Source of the DNA: Rotaria sp. Silwood1
Taxonomy: Eukaryota; Rotifera; Eurotatoria; Philodinida; Philodinidae
NCBI GenBank assembly: GCA_905250075.1
Contig: CAJNOP010000003.1
Location: forward strand, 1 to 64,000
Reading direction: 5' to 3'
DNA: 64,000 bases
The notes under the pieces are model-generated. The model did no database searches. It was not told the origin of the DNA and saw only the letters and a program-made list of their open reading frames with translations. Positions 52,301 through 64,000 of the stretch are shown here, one piece after another. The translations under genes and the position numbers were made by a program. Positions within the stretch are counted from its first letter, which is position 1. Every line of letters begins with the position of its first letter.

Positions 52301-53576
52301 TACAATCAATGGCTTAAGTTTTTACTATTATGCTTTTATATAAATAGAAGTTGGTAAAAATAAAAATATTTTAAAATGTTGAGGTCTCATTAGTTGCTAG
52401 ATGGTATCCAGAAATGATCTCATACCCAGAGCTAAACTGTCTCGGTGATTTTTCACTCCGGCTCATGCTCTAGACCAGGTCAGATGTCAAATACCTAGGC
52501 GAATTTCAAAGCACTATTTTCCATGTTCGAAAACAATGGGAAGCCTTGATATAACATCCTACATTCACACTCGGATAGGATACATTTATTTTTCGACTAC
52601 TAATTTATCTTAAATATACTATATTGAATTCGGATGAATGAAGATCATCAAATGTAATTATGAACTCTATTTTTATCATGAGGAAAATACTAGTATAATT
52701 GACCTAGAGACGTTTTAGTTATAATTAAATACTCAGCAAAATTATCGAAGGAAAAAAATTATTCTCAACGTATAGAAAATAATTGATAGTTTTCTTTACT
52801 TATCTTTTTTTTAGGTACTTGAGAATTCGGATTCTCATGTATCACCGACAACACCATTATTCGATTCTCTTCAAGAAAATGTGGTATATAAAAAAAAGAA
52901 GAATTTGATCAATAAATTTCTTTTTCTTTTTGTATCTCTTATCTAATTAGGATGAAGTACTTAATGCTCGATTGGATTCAAAAGCATCTTGTCCAATTTG
53001 TACGATCATTAATTTTGAAAAAAAGAACAATTCGATTATTTATACAAAAAATTAATTATTGTCTTTTTTTCTTATTTAGGTAATAAAATATTTAGTAGTG
53101 TTCATACAATGATACGTCATAAAACATCAATACATGATAGACAAGTTCGATATGGATGCAATATTTGTGGTCGTTTCTTTTTTCGTAAAGATAAATTAAC
53201 ATCCCATATGGTATATCATCAAGATTTTGATACTTACGTGTGTTGTTTTTGTTCACTTGGATGTAAATCACGTATGTTAATGAGACAACATTTAAAACGA
53301 GAGTAAATATTTATTTCAATTATTTAAATCTAATGAGAAAAATGAAAACAAAAACGATAATGTTTTTTTTTTGTCTCTTATCATTTTAGTCATGTTATAT
53401 CAGGTGAAGATATTGGTTTTAATGAAATACTTAGTCGATGTCAAGTTAAAAAATCTTTAAACATAGAAACAAATATGTCTGTTGCTTATGGTGCTGATAG
53501 ACAAATAATATCTTTAAAACGAAATATAAATACTATTTCAGCTGAAAGCGATATTAAGCAAGCGGCTAGTAATTAA
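49351..53576 (+). CDS. C2H2 zinc-finger protein, putative transcription factor
   Basis: Seven exons sum to 502 residues: 49351-49474, 50452-50808, 50882-51381, 52815-52883, 52951-52999, 53080-53302, 53390-53576. The C-terminal third holds three adjacent C2H2 fingers: CPICNKIFSSVHTMIRH with a following HX4H spacing, CNICGRFFFRKDKLTSHMVYH, and CCFC...RQHLKRDH. An isolated upstream finger has C in place of the last H: CTHCHETFDSLLLGQEH then C. Finger 1 is split by an intron inside its CX2C. The N-terminus MELGELQTLISKAIEQTKPD forms a short helical, perhaps dimerising, segment. The middle is Ser/Thr-rich with poly-Thr, an HHHHH-QQQQQ run and acidic SSDESRCLEDIDS. Role inferred: nuclear DNA binding. 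I cannot assign an orthologue. Introns 49475-50451 and 51382-52814 are large for this window. Confidence 0.85.
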
Positions 53577-55065
53577 TTTTTGTTTTTTATTTTTGTGTAT
53601 AGAAGTCGTCATACAGTGGGCGCTATAGTTTTTCTTTTCTCGTTTTTCTTCTACTTTGATGTAGCCTTTAGATATATGATCATCTATTTGCTGATTGTAC
53701 ATTTTATGTATACGTATATATATGTATACATATATATATATATATATATATTTCTTTTTTTTTTTTTTTTTCTTGTTGTTTATACGAGACAGACTACTAG
53801 AAAAGCAAGAAACTTGACTACAAAAAAAAAAACCGAATATATTAAACATGCAAAAATTAAATTATTATCTCAATTTTATTTTTCATGGTTTACTGTTGTT
53901 TATATAACGACAAAAGTTCAGTTTTATTAAATTCGATTTTTTGTTTCTCGTGATGATCTAATTCATTTGTATTTAAATGAAACTTAAAAATTTAATGTAT
54001 GTTTCATTCCAATACTAAGAAAGTTTTGTATAATAAAAAACAAAAAAAAAACAAAAGTACAAAGAAAAAGAAAAGTTGAAGAAAAATATTATAAAATGAG
54101 AGAGGGAGAAGATTTTTGTAACTTCTTATTATTTAATATGTTCATACACTTTTAAGAAAATAATTGGTTTGATTTAAATCTTGTTTTTATTATCTGTTTT
54201 CGTTTAGAACTAAGAAAAATATTCTAAACAATTTTACTTGTACATGTGTACAATATTTTGTTAGAGTTATCAGACCTCAAATTGCTTTATTAAAATTACT
54301 ATTTAAGTTAAAAACAAGAAAATATGAATCATTTTATAGGCAAACCAGTAATATTAAATAGTATTTATATTAGTTATTGATGACATATGATTATTATAGA
54401 ATAAGTCATGGTTAAACTTTTAGTGTATATTTATAATGATAATAATATATATTTAATCTTTTGAAAAGATCGACATTAAAAAATTATATAACATTCGAAC
54501 GTGATTCGCTTTAGTATTTTCATCTTATAATCATTTGTAAGCATTAACATAAGAAAGAAATTTTGCTATGTAAATTTGTTGATTAACATTTATTTTCGTC
54601 ATATTTAAATGAAGCTTTTCTGTTTTTTGTCAAATCTTGAATAAGATTTAATCGAGTTTTTTTGTTCATCAATCGTTCATTTTACCTTGCATGACTCACA
54701 GCCATTGAAATGAAAAGAATAAAAATGATTAATGTAATAATAAATAATTAAATCTTTAGATACTGTTTAATGCAAATATTAAATTTCATAAGAAAATACA
54801 AGAAATCAACATGAATCATGTAGTCGATTATTAAAAATACTTTCTAAGAATATAAGCTTAGTTGTAGAAACAATATATTTGAAAAGAGAAAATTGTGTTT
54901 CATAGGATTAAACATAAAGGAATGTTGACTACTGTTACAATAATTTTTAAAAACTGAAGGATTCAAACTGATAAACAACGCTTATTATTCATTCAATTGT
55001 GTTTTATTTCAAGAACAGAAAAAAAGTAAAAGTAATTAAAACTAAACAAAACTGATATTAATTGT
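53577..55065. other. Spacer between convergent zinc-finger and actin genes
   Basis: 3' regions of both flanking genes, which converge here. (AT)n/ATGTATAC microsatellite at about 53707-53751 followed by a T run to 53771. No gene is supported; frames 53538-53849 and 53580-53930 are repeat-driven. Confidence 0.6.
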
Positions 55066-56379
<1,314 letters not shown>

Positions 56380-56749
56380 TTTAGTTGAAATTATTTTAAA
56401 AACGAAACTATAATAATATCAATTTGAATATTAGTTTTTCTTTGTATATAGCCCAGTAAAATGATTAGTATCTAACCTTTTGCGGTATTCAATATATTCT
56501 TACCTATCTATTCTATGGATTGACTCATTGAAATACGAATTGTATCATTCTGCTTTTTGATAACAGGTAAAAACAGATATTAAAGAATACCAAAAAAGGA
56601 AAGTGTTTTTTTGTTATACATTCAAGGTTGCATTGATGCCACAGATGATGAATTAATTTATTTAGTTTTTTTTTCTTTCTTGTGTTAATATTGAATATAT
56701 AATGTAGAAAATATTTTGATTCATAATCATAATATTCAATTAAAACAAA
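56380..56749. promoter_or_regulatory. 370-bp divergent upstream region between actin and EF-hand genes
   Basis: Both start codons point outward from this AT-rich interval, so the two genes probably share or abut promoters here. No specific site is resolvable by eye. Confidence 0.5.
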
Positions 56750-58685
56750 ATGGGTCAGAAAAAAAGTCGATATTCAACAGCACCTTCACTTGAAGAAGGT
56801 GTTATTCGTCGTATAATAAGAGCAACATCATTTTTACCTGATGAAATACAATATTTTTATTATGATTTTCTTAAATATACGCCAACTGGTTATTTAACAT
56901 TAGGTGATTTTGAAAAATTTTATCAAACTTTATTTCGTAATGGTGCATCAGAAAAATTTGCTAAATATGCTTTTAATGCCTATGATACAAATCATGATGA
57001 TATTGTTGATTTTGAAGAATTTATTAAAGGTTTATATTATACAACTAAAGCATCACCAAATGAAAAAATTCGATGGGCATTTGATTTATGTGATCAAGGT
57101 AATTATAAAATATGATTTGTAAACAATAATTTTCATGACAAAAATTTGCTTCAAGTTTAATATAAATAAAAATTAAATGATTGATTCGTAAGAATAAAAA
57201 AAAATAATTAAGACATACTTCATTAAATAAAGTTCCCAAAAGAAATAATAAAATATAAGATTAACTTGTTCATCGATTAATAGTAAATTGAATACGTCAT
57301 TGATAATATTAGCAAATAGAATTAAGATATTCATTTCGCTTGAGTTAACAAGTTTTATTTTTTTGCGAACATGACAAAAGTTTGTTACAAAGTTCAAATT
57401 AGATCATAAACGAAACCCTTAGGAATATATCTCATTTAGAATATGGCAATAAGAATCTAGTTAATAGATTTTGAACAATATTCTTATAGAATTAAATATT
57501 CTTTAGAATAAATAGCTTGTAGATAATGCATATTAAAAGAAAATCATTGATCAATATAATTGAATTATAATACAGATCGATGCTTGTTTTATAAAGAATT
57601 GTATGTCTTTTTCATTCATTATCAATCATCGGAACATTTTATAGTTTCTATTCATCAACTCTTAAACAATCATTAATATTTTTCTCTTGTTTTATTATGA
57701 TTATTCGTAAAATTTGTTGATTTTTTTTTTTCTCAAAACTATTAACTTTCTAATCAAAATTTAACATATAGAATGTTTCAAAAGTAACCTGGAAGTCTTT
57801 GATTGAAAACAACATAGAATCGAGAGTTACAGTTTTTATCATTCGAAAGAACCTATATTACTGCATAATTCCTTGCATTATTCAAAAATGTTGTTTGATA
57901 ACTGAATAGTGAATCAATAGGGCTTCAAGAAAATACAAATATGACTATGAATGATAATACAGAAGTTTAATTCGAAGCCATGCGCTCGATCTGTATACAC
58001 TCCAAAAATTTTTATGGTGATCTGTTTAAAAATTATAGATGCAACACTAGACAATGAACGTATGAATATGGATCGTAAATACATGAATCTAACTTACTTC
58101 TTACAATTAAACTTCTGTAGCAACTTCATAGATCTATTAAGAAGCTCACTGACTGATACAACGATATTGTTTAATGATAAATATAATCTTGCAATGATAC
58201 GTATATTCGATGAAAGCCTACAAATCTCTATCTTTTATTATTTGCAATCAAAAACTGTCGAATGACTTATGAACCATCTTATAGATTTTCATAATTTGAT
58301 TTTGTTTTCAGACGGTGATCATCAACTTGATATAATCGAACTTGAAAATATAATTCAAGCATTGTACGAATTATCTGATGCTGATATGGCACGAATTGAA
58401 ACATATGATGAGGCGATAGTACGAGTTAAACAATTACTTTTAACAAATCAAGATAATAATAAAAATGATGAACTTCTTGATTCAATAACAAAAAGTGAAT
58501 TTATTGATATTGTTCAAAGTGATTCGACAATTATGAAATTAATTGATTGTCGACCGAATTTTAATAAACGTACAAGTAAATTTGAAAATTCAACACATTT
58601 ATTTAAGAAACAATTGAAATTCAAATCTTCAAGAGGTAAATCATATTCAGATTCAACATTAGCAGCAAAAAAACGATATGACTAA
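56750..58685 (+). CDS. EF-hand calcium-binding protein, neuronal-calcium-sensor-like, with myristoylation signal
   Basis: Two exons, 56750-57098 and 58312-58685, give 240 residues. The N-terminus MGQKKSRYS carries Gly2 and Ser6, fitting N-myristoylation as in recoverin/NCS proteins. Canonical calcium loops: DTNHDDIVDFEEF about residue 84 and DQDGDHQLDIIELE about residue 115, the latter split by the intron just after its first Asp-Gln. The first EF-hand (TPTGYLTLGDFEKF) lacks key acids, as in NCS family members; a fourth near TKSEFIDIVQ is degenerate. NCS proteins are usually about 190 residues; here a basic 40-50-residue tail (KKQLKFKSSRGKSYS) is added. Expected role: calcium-dependent membrane switch. 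Frequenin/NCS-1 identity is not supported. The intron is 1.2 kb and contains a chance frame at 57951-58265. Confidence 0.82.
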
Positions 58686-58696
58686 ATAATGATTAA

Positions 58697-58702
58697 AATA
58701 AA
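58697..58702 (+). terminator. Polyadenylation signal of the EF-hand gene
   Basis: AATAAA, 12 bp after the stop codon and within the 62-bp gap before the convergent YIPF5 stop codon. Confidence 0.5.
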
Positions 58703-58747
58703 GACATTGTTTTCTTTTTCTTTTTCTTTTTGTTTTCTGTTTGATTT

Positions 58748-59509
58748 TTAAAACATGGTTAATAAAGCAAAAACGCCATAAAATAAAGCACATGGATATG
58801 CAACAAGTAATTGTTGTCCAATCATAGCTAATGATGCAGTAAAAAGTTTTGATGCTGATATTGAACACCAAATAATAAATATTATTGCAATTATCATATT
58901 AATAAAACCATTCAATTTCAATAAAAATGATGAAAATGATAGAATAACCATTGGTAAAAGACAATAACCAAGTACACTTGTTACAAATAAACCAGAACAT
59001 GGTTTATCTGGTGATGCCATTAAATTTAATAAACCATACATACCAACATTACCTAATGTAACAATACCATAAACATAGCCAAAATGTATTTTACCTAATA
59101 ATAAAAGACTAAATGCAAATGCAAGACAAAATACGAGTGGACCAGCAAGATCAACATCATCAAGAATTGATAAATCTGGTGTTGTAAATGGATTTAAAAC
59201 GGATTTTGTTTTTTTAAATATATGATCGAAATTAATACCTAATTCTTCTAATAATGGTGGTTCATCATATACATCATCATTTTGATTTGAAGTAGCTGTT
59301 GATCGCATATAATCATTTGGACAATAAAATTGATGATTATTTACTTGAGAATTAAAATTATATGGTGATGGTATAAAATTATCATTTGAATATTGAGCAT
59401 ATGGCTGAGAAAGAGAATAATTTTGTTGTTGAAAATCATAAGATATCGATCCTGTATATTGTTGATTATATGTAGAGGGAGAAAAAAAATCTTGAGAATT
59501 CCACTGCAT
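58748..59509 (-). CDS. YIPF5: YIPF5 (Yip1-domain Golgi/ER membrane protein), intronless
   Basis: A single 253-residue frame. The cytosolic N-terminal half is Gln/Tyr/Asn-rich. Then the family's signature [20 protein letters not shown] about residue 82, [37 protein letters not shown] and [19 protein letters not shown] at the end, with five hydrophobic segments between. These match human YIPF5 nearly block for block. Known role: a YIP1 homologue cycling between ER exit sites and Golgi, binding Rab/YIF1 partners. The start MQWNSQDFF is the first Met; upstream has no in-frame continuation of similar quality. The stop codon is 62 bp from that of the convergent EF-hand gene, so their 3' untranslated regions may overlap. 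Confidence 0.95.
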   Translation of the reverse strand: MQWNSQDFFSPSTYNQQYTGSISYDFQQQNYSLSQPYAQYSNDNFIPSPYNFNSQVNNHQFYCPNDYMRSTATSNQNDDVYDEPPLLEELGINFDHIFKKTKSVLNPFTTPDLSILDDVDLAGPLVFCLAFAFSLLLLGKIHFGYVYGIVTLGNVGMYGLLNLMASPDKPCSGLFVTSVLGYCLLPMVILSFSSFLLKLNGFINMIIAIIFIIWCSISASKLFTASLAMIGQQLLVAYPCALFYGVFALLTMF

Positions 59510-60441
59510 ATCTAGAATGGTAAGGAAAATACTATCGAGGCTATTCCAAAATTATTATATCTGCCAAAAAAAGAACAATCGTCTAGATCACATGTATGTC
59601 GCACAAGTATTTTTCAGTTCAACAAATATGTATACCTTTCATGGGGCGTTGATTGTTTGTTTTGAATAAACTCTTAGCATAGACATATGCCTTTGTTTGT
59701 GTCAGAACTATTGAAAGAAGGGAAAATACTCATATCTTTCAGCTACCTTACGATATCAAGGACTGTCTAGCGGCGAATACAATGGCCTGATATATTTCCT
59801 ACAAATATGACTAGTTGTAGCTCCGGACAGAAAGTCAATTTGACGCATAAGTGTTGCACTCAACTGCTTGAACTCCGCATGCTATCAGATGAGTGATATG
59901 AGACACATAGCCGTTTGTGATTTGTCCAAGTCTATTCTATGGCTGGTTGTATTGAGATTTAAAGATAGTACCTTCTGAACACGTGTTAAACAACCTAGGC
60001 ATTCATTCATAACAGCTCGATAACGAACCATTTTGCTCATACATTGAAACATTTTTATATATAAAATTTCGACAAATGAAATTTATATTCGTGTCATCAT
60101 GACATATATTCGCACGTTGCTGAACGGCATTCTGTTTAATGCCTATTCATATATATATATAGCCTGTATGACTAGTTTAGAACAATAATTAAGACTACAT
60201 TATTTGAATAGAACTTCAAACGTTCCAATATTATATTTTTGTGATATAGAAATCTTCTTTTTTTATGATATTGTTCTTCAAAAGAAAAAAAATGCTTGAT
60301 ACAATAATGGATAGCTTCGGAAACATATTGCTTCGCAGTTTCCGAATGATGTTTGACTGATATCGAGGTTTTATGAAAAAGCAAGGATGCGAAAAAAAAA
60401 ACAGCATAACAAATCAAAAACAAAACGAAGAACAATTGAGC
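59510..60441. other. Spacer between YIPF5 promoter and OLA1 3' end
   Basis: No exon chain. The frame 60172-60435 (-) has hydrophobic then His/Lys-rich sequence without family signal. A TATATATATA run lies near 60151. Confidence 0.5.
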
Positions 60442-63047
60442 CTATTTCTTTGATGCGTTCAAACCACCTCCAGTATTTGCTTTAAAATAAATAATATCAC
60501 CATCCTCAACAATATAATTTTTTCCTTGTTGTCGATATTTTCCTTCAGCCTAAAAATAATTTAAATATAAATTTTATATGATTAATCAAATTTGTTGTTT
60601 TGTTATTGTTTTTATTCTTCTACATACTTTAACAGCATTTTCATTTCCAAATTCTTTAAAATCATCATATTTCATAACTTCAGCCATAATAAAACCTTTT
60701 TCAAAATCTGTATGAATACGTCCAGCAGCATGTGGAGCTTTTGTTCCAACTTGTATTGTCCATGCTTTAACTTCATCTTTTCCACATGTAAAAAAATAAC
60801 ATAATTGTAATGCTCGATAACCAGCAAGAATAATTTTCTCCAAAGAACTAAATTAGTTTCGCATAAGATATAACAAAAACAAAAATGAATTCACTCAAAA
60901 AAAAAAAAACTAATTTACCTTGGTGCTCCTGTTTCTTTAATAATTTTTTCACTTTCATCATGTGGTAAATCAACCAAACGATATTCATAATTAGCACTAA
61001 ACGGTATTACAGTCGCACCTGGATCATGTTCGTCAATCCATTGTTTAACTTTACCTAACCATTTATTTTTTTTCTTAATATAATCTTCTTCTGACATATT
61101 TAATAAATAAACCATTGGTTTTGATGTATTAAATAAATGTTTATTAAGTACTTCAATTTCTTTTTCATTCCAATCATTGAAACGAAGACTACCTCTTTCT
61201 TCATTTAACAGATGTAATACTTTATTTATTGTTTCCTATTTAAAGAAAAAATCAAGAATTTAAGTTATGAAATATGAATTTAAAAATAAAAACAAAATTT
61301 CAATCTTACATGATCAAGTTTTAATGTTTTATCATTTCCACGTACGACCTTTTTTTCTAAATCTTCACCGATCTTTTTAGCCATTTCAAGATCCTTTAAT
61401 CTAAATTAAAACACAACTATAAACTTGTTTTTTGTTTTGTATGAAACACGATTTAAATGCAATGTTGAAGTCAAAGGGTAAAAATTTGGACCTGTTTCTC
61501 CTCTCAGACCGTGACAAATGCCTTACAAGAAAACCTTTTCATGTGTTCTCTTTCGATTTCAGCAACTTGTTGTCTATTGACATTTGATTAAGCCATTAAA
61601 TTTTTAATATGTCTATTTTCTAGAAACTATAAACATTTGAAAAACTTCTATTTTGGTATTTTGAATCTCAAATTTTGCCCATATAGGGGACTCAACTAGA
61701 TTAGCTTCCTTAGAAACATTTATGTAGTATACAAGAATCACTGACAAGGGTCTACATCTTGAAAACCTCATATCTCAAAGAGACGTTAATCAAAGCTTCT
61801 GTTTTTTTGTTTTATGAACGCTAGTTGAATTTATCTCGCTATATAAAGAAAATGTCAGGTTAAAACTGGAAAATACGAGTTTTCATAAAATCTAGAGCCT
61901 CTAGAAAATAAACGAATTAAAAATTCGATATCTCAGTCAAAACTCAACAGAGACTAAAATTCTTTTAGAGTTTTTACTAGGACACTATGTATTATCTATA
62001 GGAAAACGAAAAAGAATATTGGATGAAATTCTCTCCGTAGTAACGTCTTTCCTCTTGATCACAGACCGTGACAGACGTCATTAATATACGATCGATAATA
62101 GTCTATCAATAATGTCTCGTTATAATTTATGAACTACTTCCCTATTGCATGTCTCTTGGAGGATTAAGTGAAAGAATGGTGAAAAAATGTGTTCCAAAAT
62201 AATCTTCTTGTGATTGGCAACGATAGGTATATCGTGTTTCACATTTCAATCTTACAGGGATTGTAATAACAATTGTCTTTTCTTGTTCTCTTTTAAATTT
62301 ACTAACCTTAATTCATCATGAATGATTTCTATATCACGTATTGGATCAACATTTCCTTCGACATGAGCTATATCAACTTCATCAAAAAGTCGCACCATAT
62401 GAAATATGCCATCACATGCTTTTATATGTGAAAGAAATGCATTACCAAGACCTAAGATAAACATTATATTTTAATCGAATAATTGAAAATTATTTCATAC
62501 CTTGACCTTCACTTGCACCTTTGACAAGACCAGCAATATCAACTACCTAAATTTAATTGACATTTAAAATAATAAAAAAAGAGACTATTGCTATTCTTTT
62601 TCTTTACATTGAGATATGCCGGTTGTTTACTAAGAAAAACAAACGAAAAAAAATATAATTAATTGAAGAAGTTTATATAGGAAATACCTTAATGGTTCAT
62701 AATGTTGACATAGAAAATCAAAACGTGAATCCGGTACAGGTACTCGACCTAAAAAAAATGTTGTATACTTGATAACCAAAGTTAGCCATTTTTCTATTAC
62801 TTTCATTTGGATTGATCGTACAAAAAGGAAAATTTTCAGCAGGTACACTCGATTTGGTAAGAATATTAAAAAAAGTTGATTTTCTGAAAAAAAAGAACAA
62901 TTGAAATAAATAAATATTATTGTCATAGAAAATTTTAATTGATATTAACCCTGCATTTGGTAAACCAACAATACCCATTTTAAGGTTAGTACCAACTCGA
63001 CCAATCAATGGTTTTGGTTTAGCTTCTTCTTTCTTTTTTGGTGGCAT
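60442..63047 (-). CDS. OLA1: Obg-like ATPase 1
   Basis: Ten exons sum to 396 residues, the same length as human OLA1: 62950-63047, 62801-62883, 62688-62748, 62608-62629, 62501-62546, 62307-62451, 61310-61400, 60919-61235, 60628-60847, 60442-60549. A TRAFAC-class P-loop protein of the YchF group that prefers ATP to GTP and associates with ribosome/translation stress functions. Seen: [17 protein letters not shown], Walker [33 protein letters not shown], switch II region [20 protein letters not shown], a helical coiled-coil insert in exons 61310-61400 and 60919-61235, NMSEEDY at the usual NKxD position (ATP preference), and a TGS domain ([28 protein letters not shown]-like). Exon 62608-62629 is 22 bp. 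Intron 61401-62306 is 906 bp, far longer than the rest. Confidence 0.96.
61442..62241. mobile_element. Possible 800-bp element with 11-bp inverted ends in an OLA1 intron
   Basis: TGAAACACGAT at 61442-61452 and its complement ATCGTGTTTCA at 62231-62241 bracket nearly all of intron 61401-62306. CAGACCGTGACA occurs twice inside, near each end, in the same orientation. The short ends and absent target duplication keep this tentative, but the intron is otherwise anomalously long. Confidence 0.35.
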
Positions 63048-63355
63048 ATTTTCTACCTATGTTCTTATCTAAAAATAATAGAAAAATAAGTTATATAAAA
63101 CACTTAGATGTTAAGCACAATTAAGCAAGTGATGGCATTGATTAACATGAAGAAGTGTTCTTGTGTTTAGTAATATTCACATATGGTTTTAGTAAGAAAT
63201 ATTGTTCAAAGTATTCTTTTTTTATTGGACAGGTTTTTGCTCTCAAGGTGACTTTAGAGAATATTCAAAAGCTGAACAAAATTTTTTTACTTGTAAACTA
63301 ATCAAACCACATTATTCTTTTTGTTTGTTGTCAATCAATAATAATAATGTATCTG

Positions 63356-63494
63356 TTGTGGTCAAAATTAAAATTCAGTCAAATTTAAAATTTGCCTAGT
63401 CAAAATTGAAATTTTAATTTCGTCTAGGCAAAATTAAAATTCTAATTTTGTCCAATATGATCTCAGTCAAAATTAAAATTTGAATTTTGACCAG
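63356..63494. repeat. 139-bp inverted-ended repeat made of CAAAATTAAAATT units
   Basis: Begins TGTGGTCAAAATTAAAATTC and ends with the near complement GAATTTTGACCAG. The interior repeats CAAAATTAAAATT and its complement about eight times, with GTCTAGGC/GCCTAGTC spacers. Architecture and size resemble 2041-2181 but the sequence is unrelated. Confidence 0.5.
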
Positions 63495-63843
63495 ACAAAA
63501 TTAAAATATTTCTGATGTACATAAAACGATAAAACTTTGATAACCAAGGATAACAAATAGTGGTGTAAGCAGGATTTTTGTATATGTTGGATCTCAGCTG
63601 CAACATGTAGCAAAAATTCAAAACGTTATAATTCCTGAGAGGATGCGTATTTTTAGATCAAATTCGATGTAGCTAGGGGAATCGCAAGGTCGAAAACATT
63701 GGGACAATTCACGAATTTTTCAAAATTTTTCAAGTATTATTGAAACCTTCCAGCAGCTACCGGGACTTATTTTTTTGGAGATTATTCGGACTTTTCAATA
63801 AATCGTTAAGCATTTTGGGATAAATCCCACGCTATTCCTTAAT

Positions 63844-63925
63844 ACATACAAGGTGAGAGTGAGAGTGTAGGATGCAGGGGAAGGTCTGAGTGTGGATGAA
63901 GGCACAGGTTTGAGTGTGGGTATGC
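63844..63925. repeat. GAGTGTGG-rich degenerate minisatellite patch
   Basis: Repeated GTGAGAGTG, GAGTGTAGGATG, GAGTGTGGATG, GAGTGTGGGTATG with 10-20-bp spacing. Complementary-looking CACTCACATCCCACCC occurs near 1520-1540, suggesting a dispersed repeat. Confidence 0.45.
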
Positions 63926-64000
63926 TGAGATATTATCATAATTAATAAAAGCCATAGAGGGAATAAATTCTGAAAGAATAAATCCCGCTATAGCTTTTTG

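Larger units (their letters stand above)
63048..64000. other. Upstream of OLA1; spacer with short reiterated repeats
   Basis: Holds the OLA1 promoter, the AAAATTTTGAC-type element and the GAGTGTGG patch listed separately. ATAAATCCCACGCTATT near 63822 and ATAAATCCCGCTATAG near 63980 are similar direct copies of unknown meaning. The frame 63202-63399 is repeat-driven. Confidence 0.5.

Noticed and set aside
57951..58265. 104-residue frame inside the EF-hand gene intron
   Set aside because: Lies wholly within a well-supported intron, no family features, composition like the spacer.

Overview
This is an AT-rich animal nuclear window. The evidence is a metazoan gene set (paired-type homeobox gene, ERG-type potassium channel tail, extended synaptotagmin, casein kinase 1 delta/epsilon, actin), GT-AG introns, and coding regions more GC-balanced than the spacers. 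Many introns are only about 45-75 bp. The host is most likely an invertebrate; a rotifer is my guess from the compact introns and the mix of decayed mobile DNA, but the sequence alone does not prove it. Exon models below were built by hand from splice signals and reading phase; most sum to complete in-frame proteins.

Layout: 1-1032 (+), C-terminal exons of a KCNH/ERG-like channel. 1033-5449, a repeat-bearing spacer with small elements bounded by CCCAGGTCGA inverted termini. 5450-13803 (-), a 21-exon extended synaptotagmin with a 1.2-kb inverted-repeat element in one intron. 13804-18289, spacer. 18290-22094 (-), a low-complexity protein of unknown function. 23905-26482 (-), a PHOX2-like homeobox gene. 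28332-29192 (-), an intronless TLCD1/2-like membrane protein. 30229-34388 (-), a decayed two-ORF non-LTR retrotransposon. 34788-36843, three different terminal-inverted-repeat elements in a row. 37600-38842 (-), a 7-exon unknown protein. 38843-44331, spacer with decayed coding fragments. 44332-48826 (-), casein kinase 1 delta/epsilon. 49351-53576 (+), a C2H2 zinc-finger gene. 55066-56379 (-), a divergent actin. 56750-58685 (+), an N-myristoylatable EF-hand protein. 58748-59509 (-), YIPF5. 60442-63047 (-), OLA1. 63048-64000, spacer with another short reiterated-palindrome element.

The host genes do not form one pathway; they are ordinary housekeeping and neuronal/developmental genes. Two pairs are divergent with short shared upstream regions (casein kinase/zinc finger; actin/EF-hand), and EF-hand and YIPF5 converge with 62 bp between their stop codons. 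The least ordinary content is the small mobile DNA. Elements of different internal sequence (CGTATACG-type and CCGGCCGG-type reiterated palindromes) share the same 10-bp terminus CCCAGGTCGA, and each of three copies is flanked by a 2-bp direct repeat. This looks like one transposition system carrying variable palindromic cargo, and I regard it as the best candidate for something undescribed.
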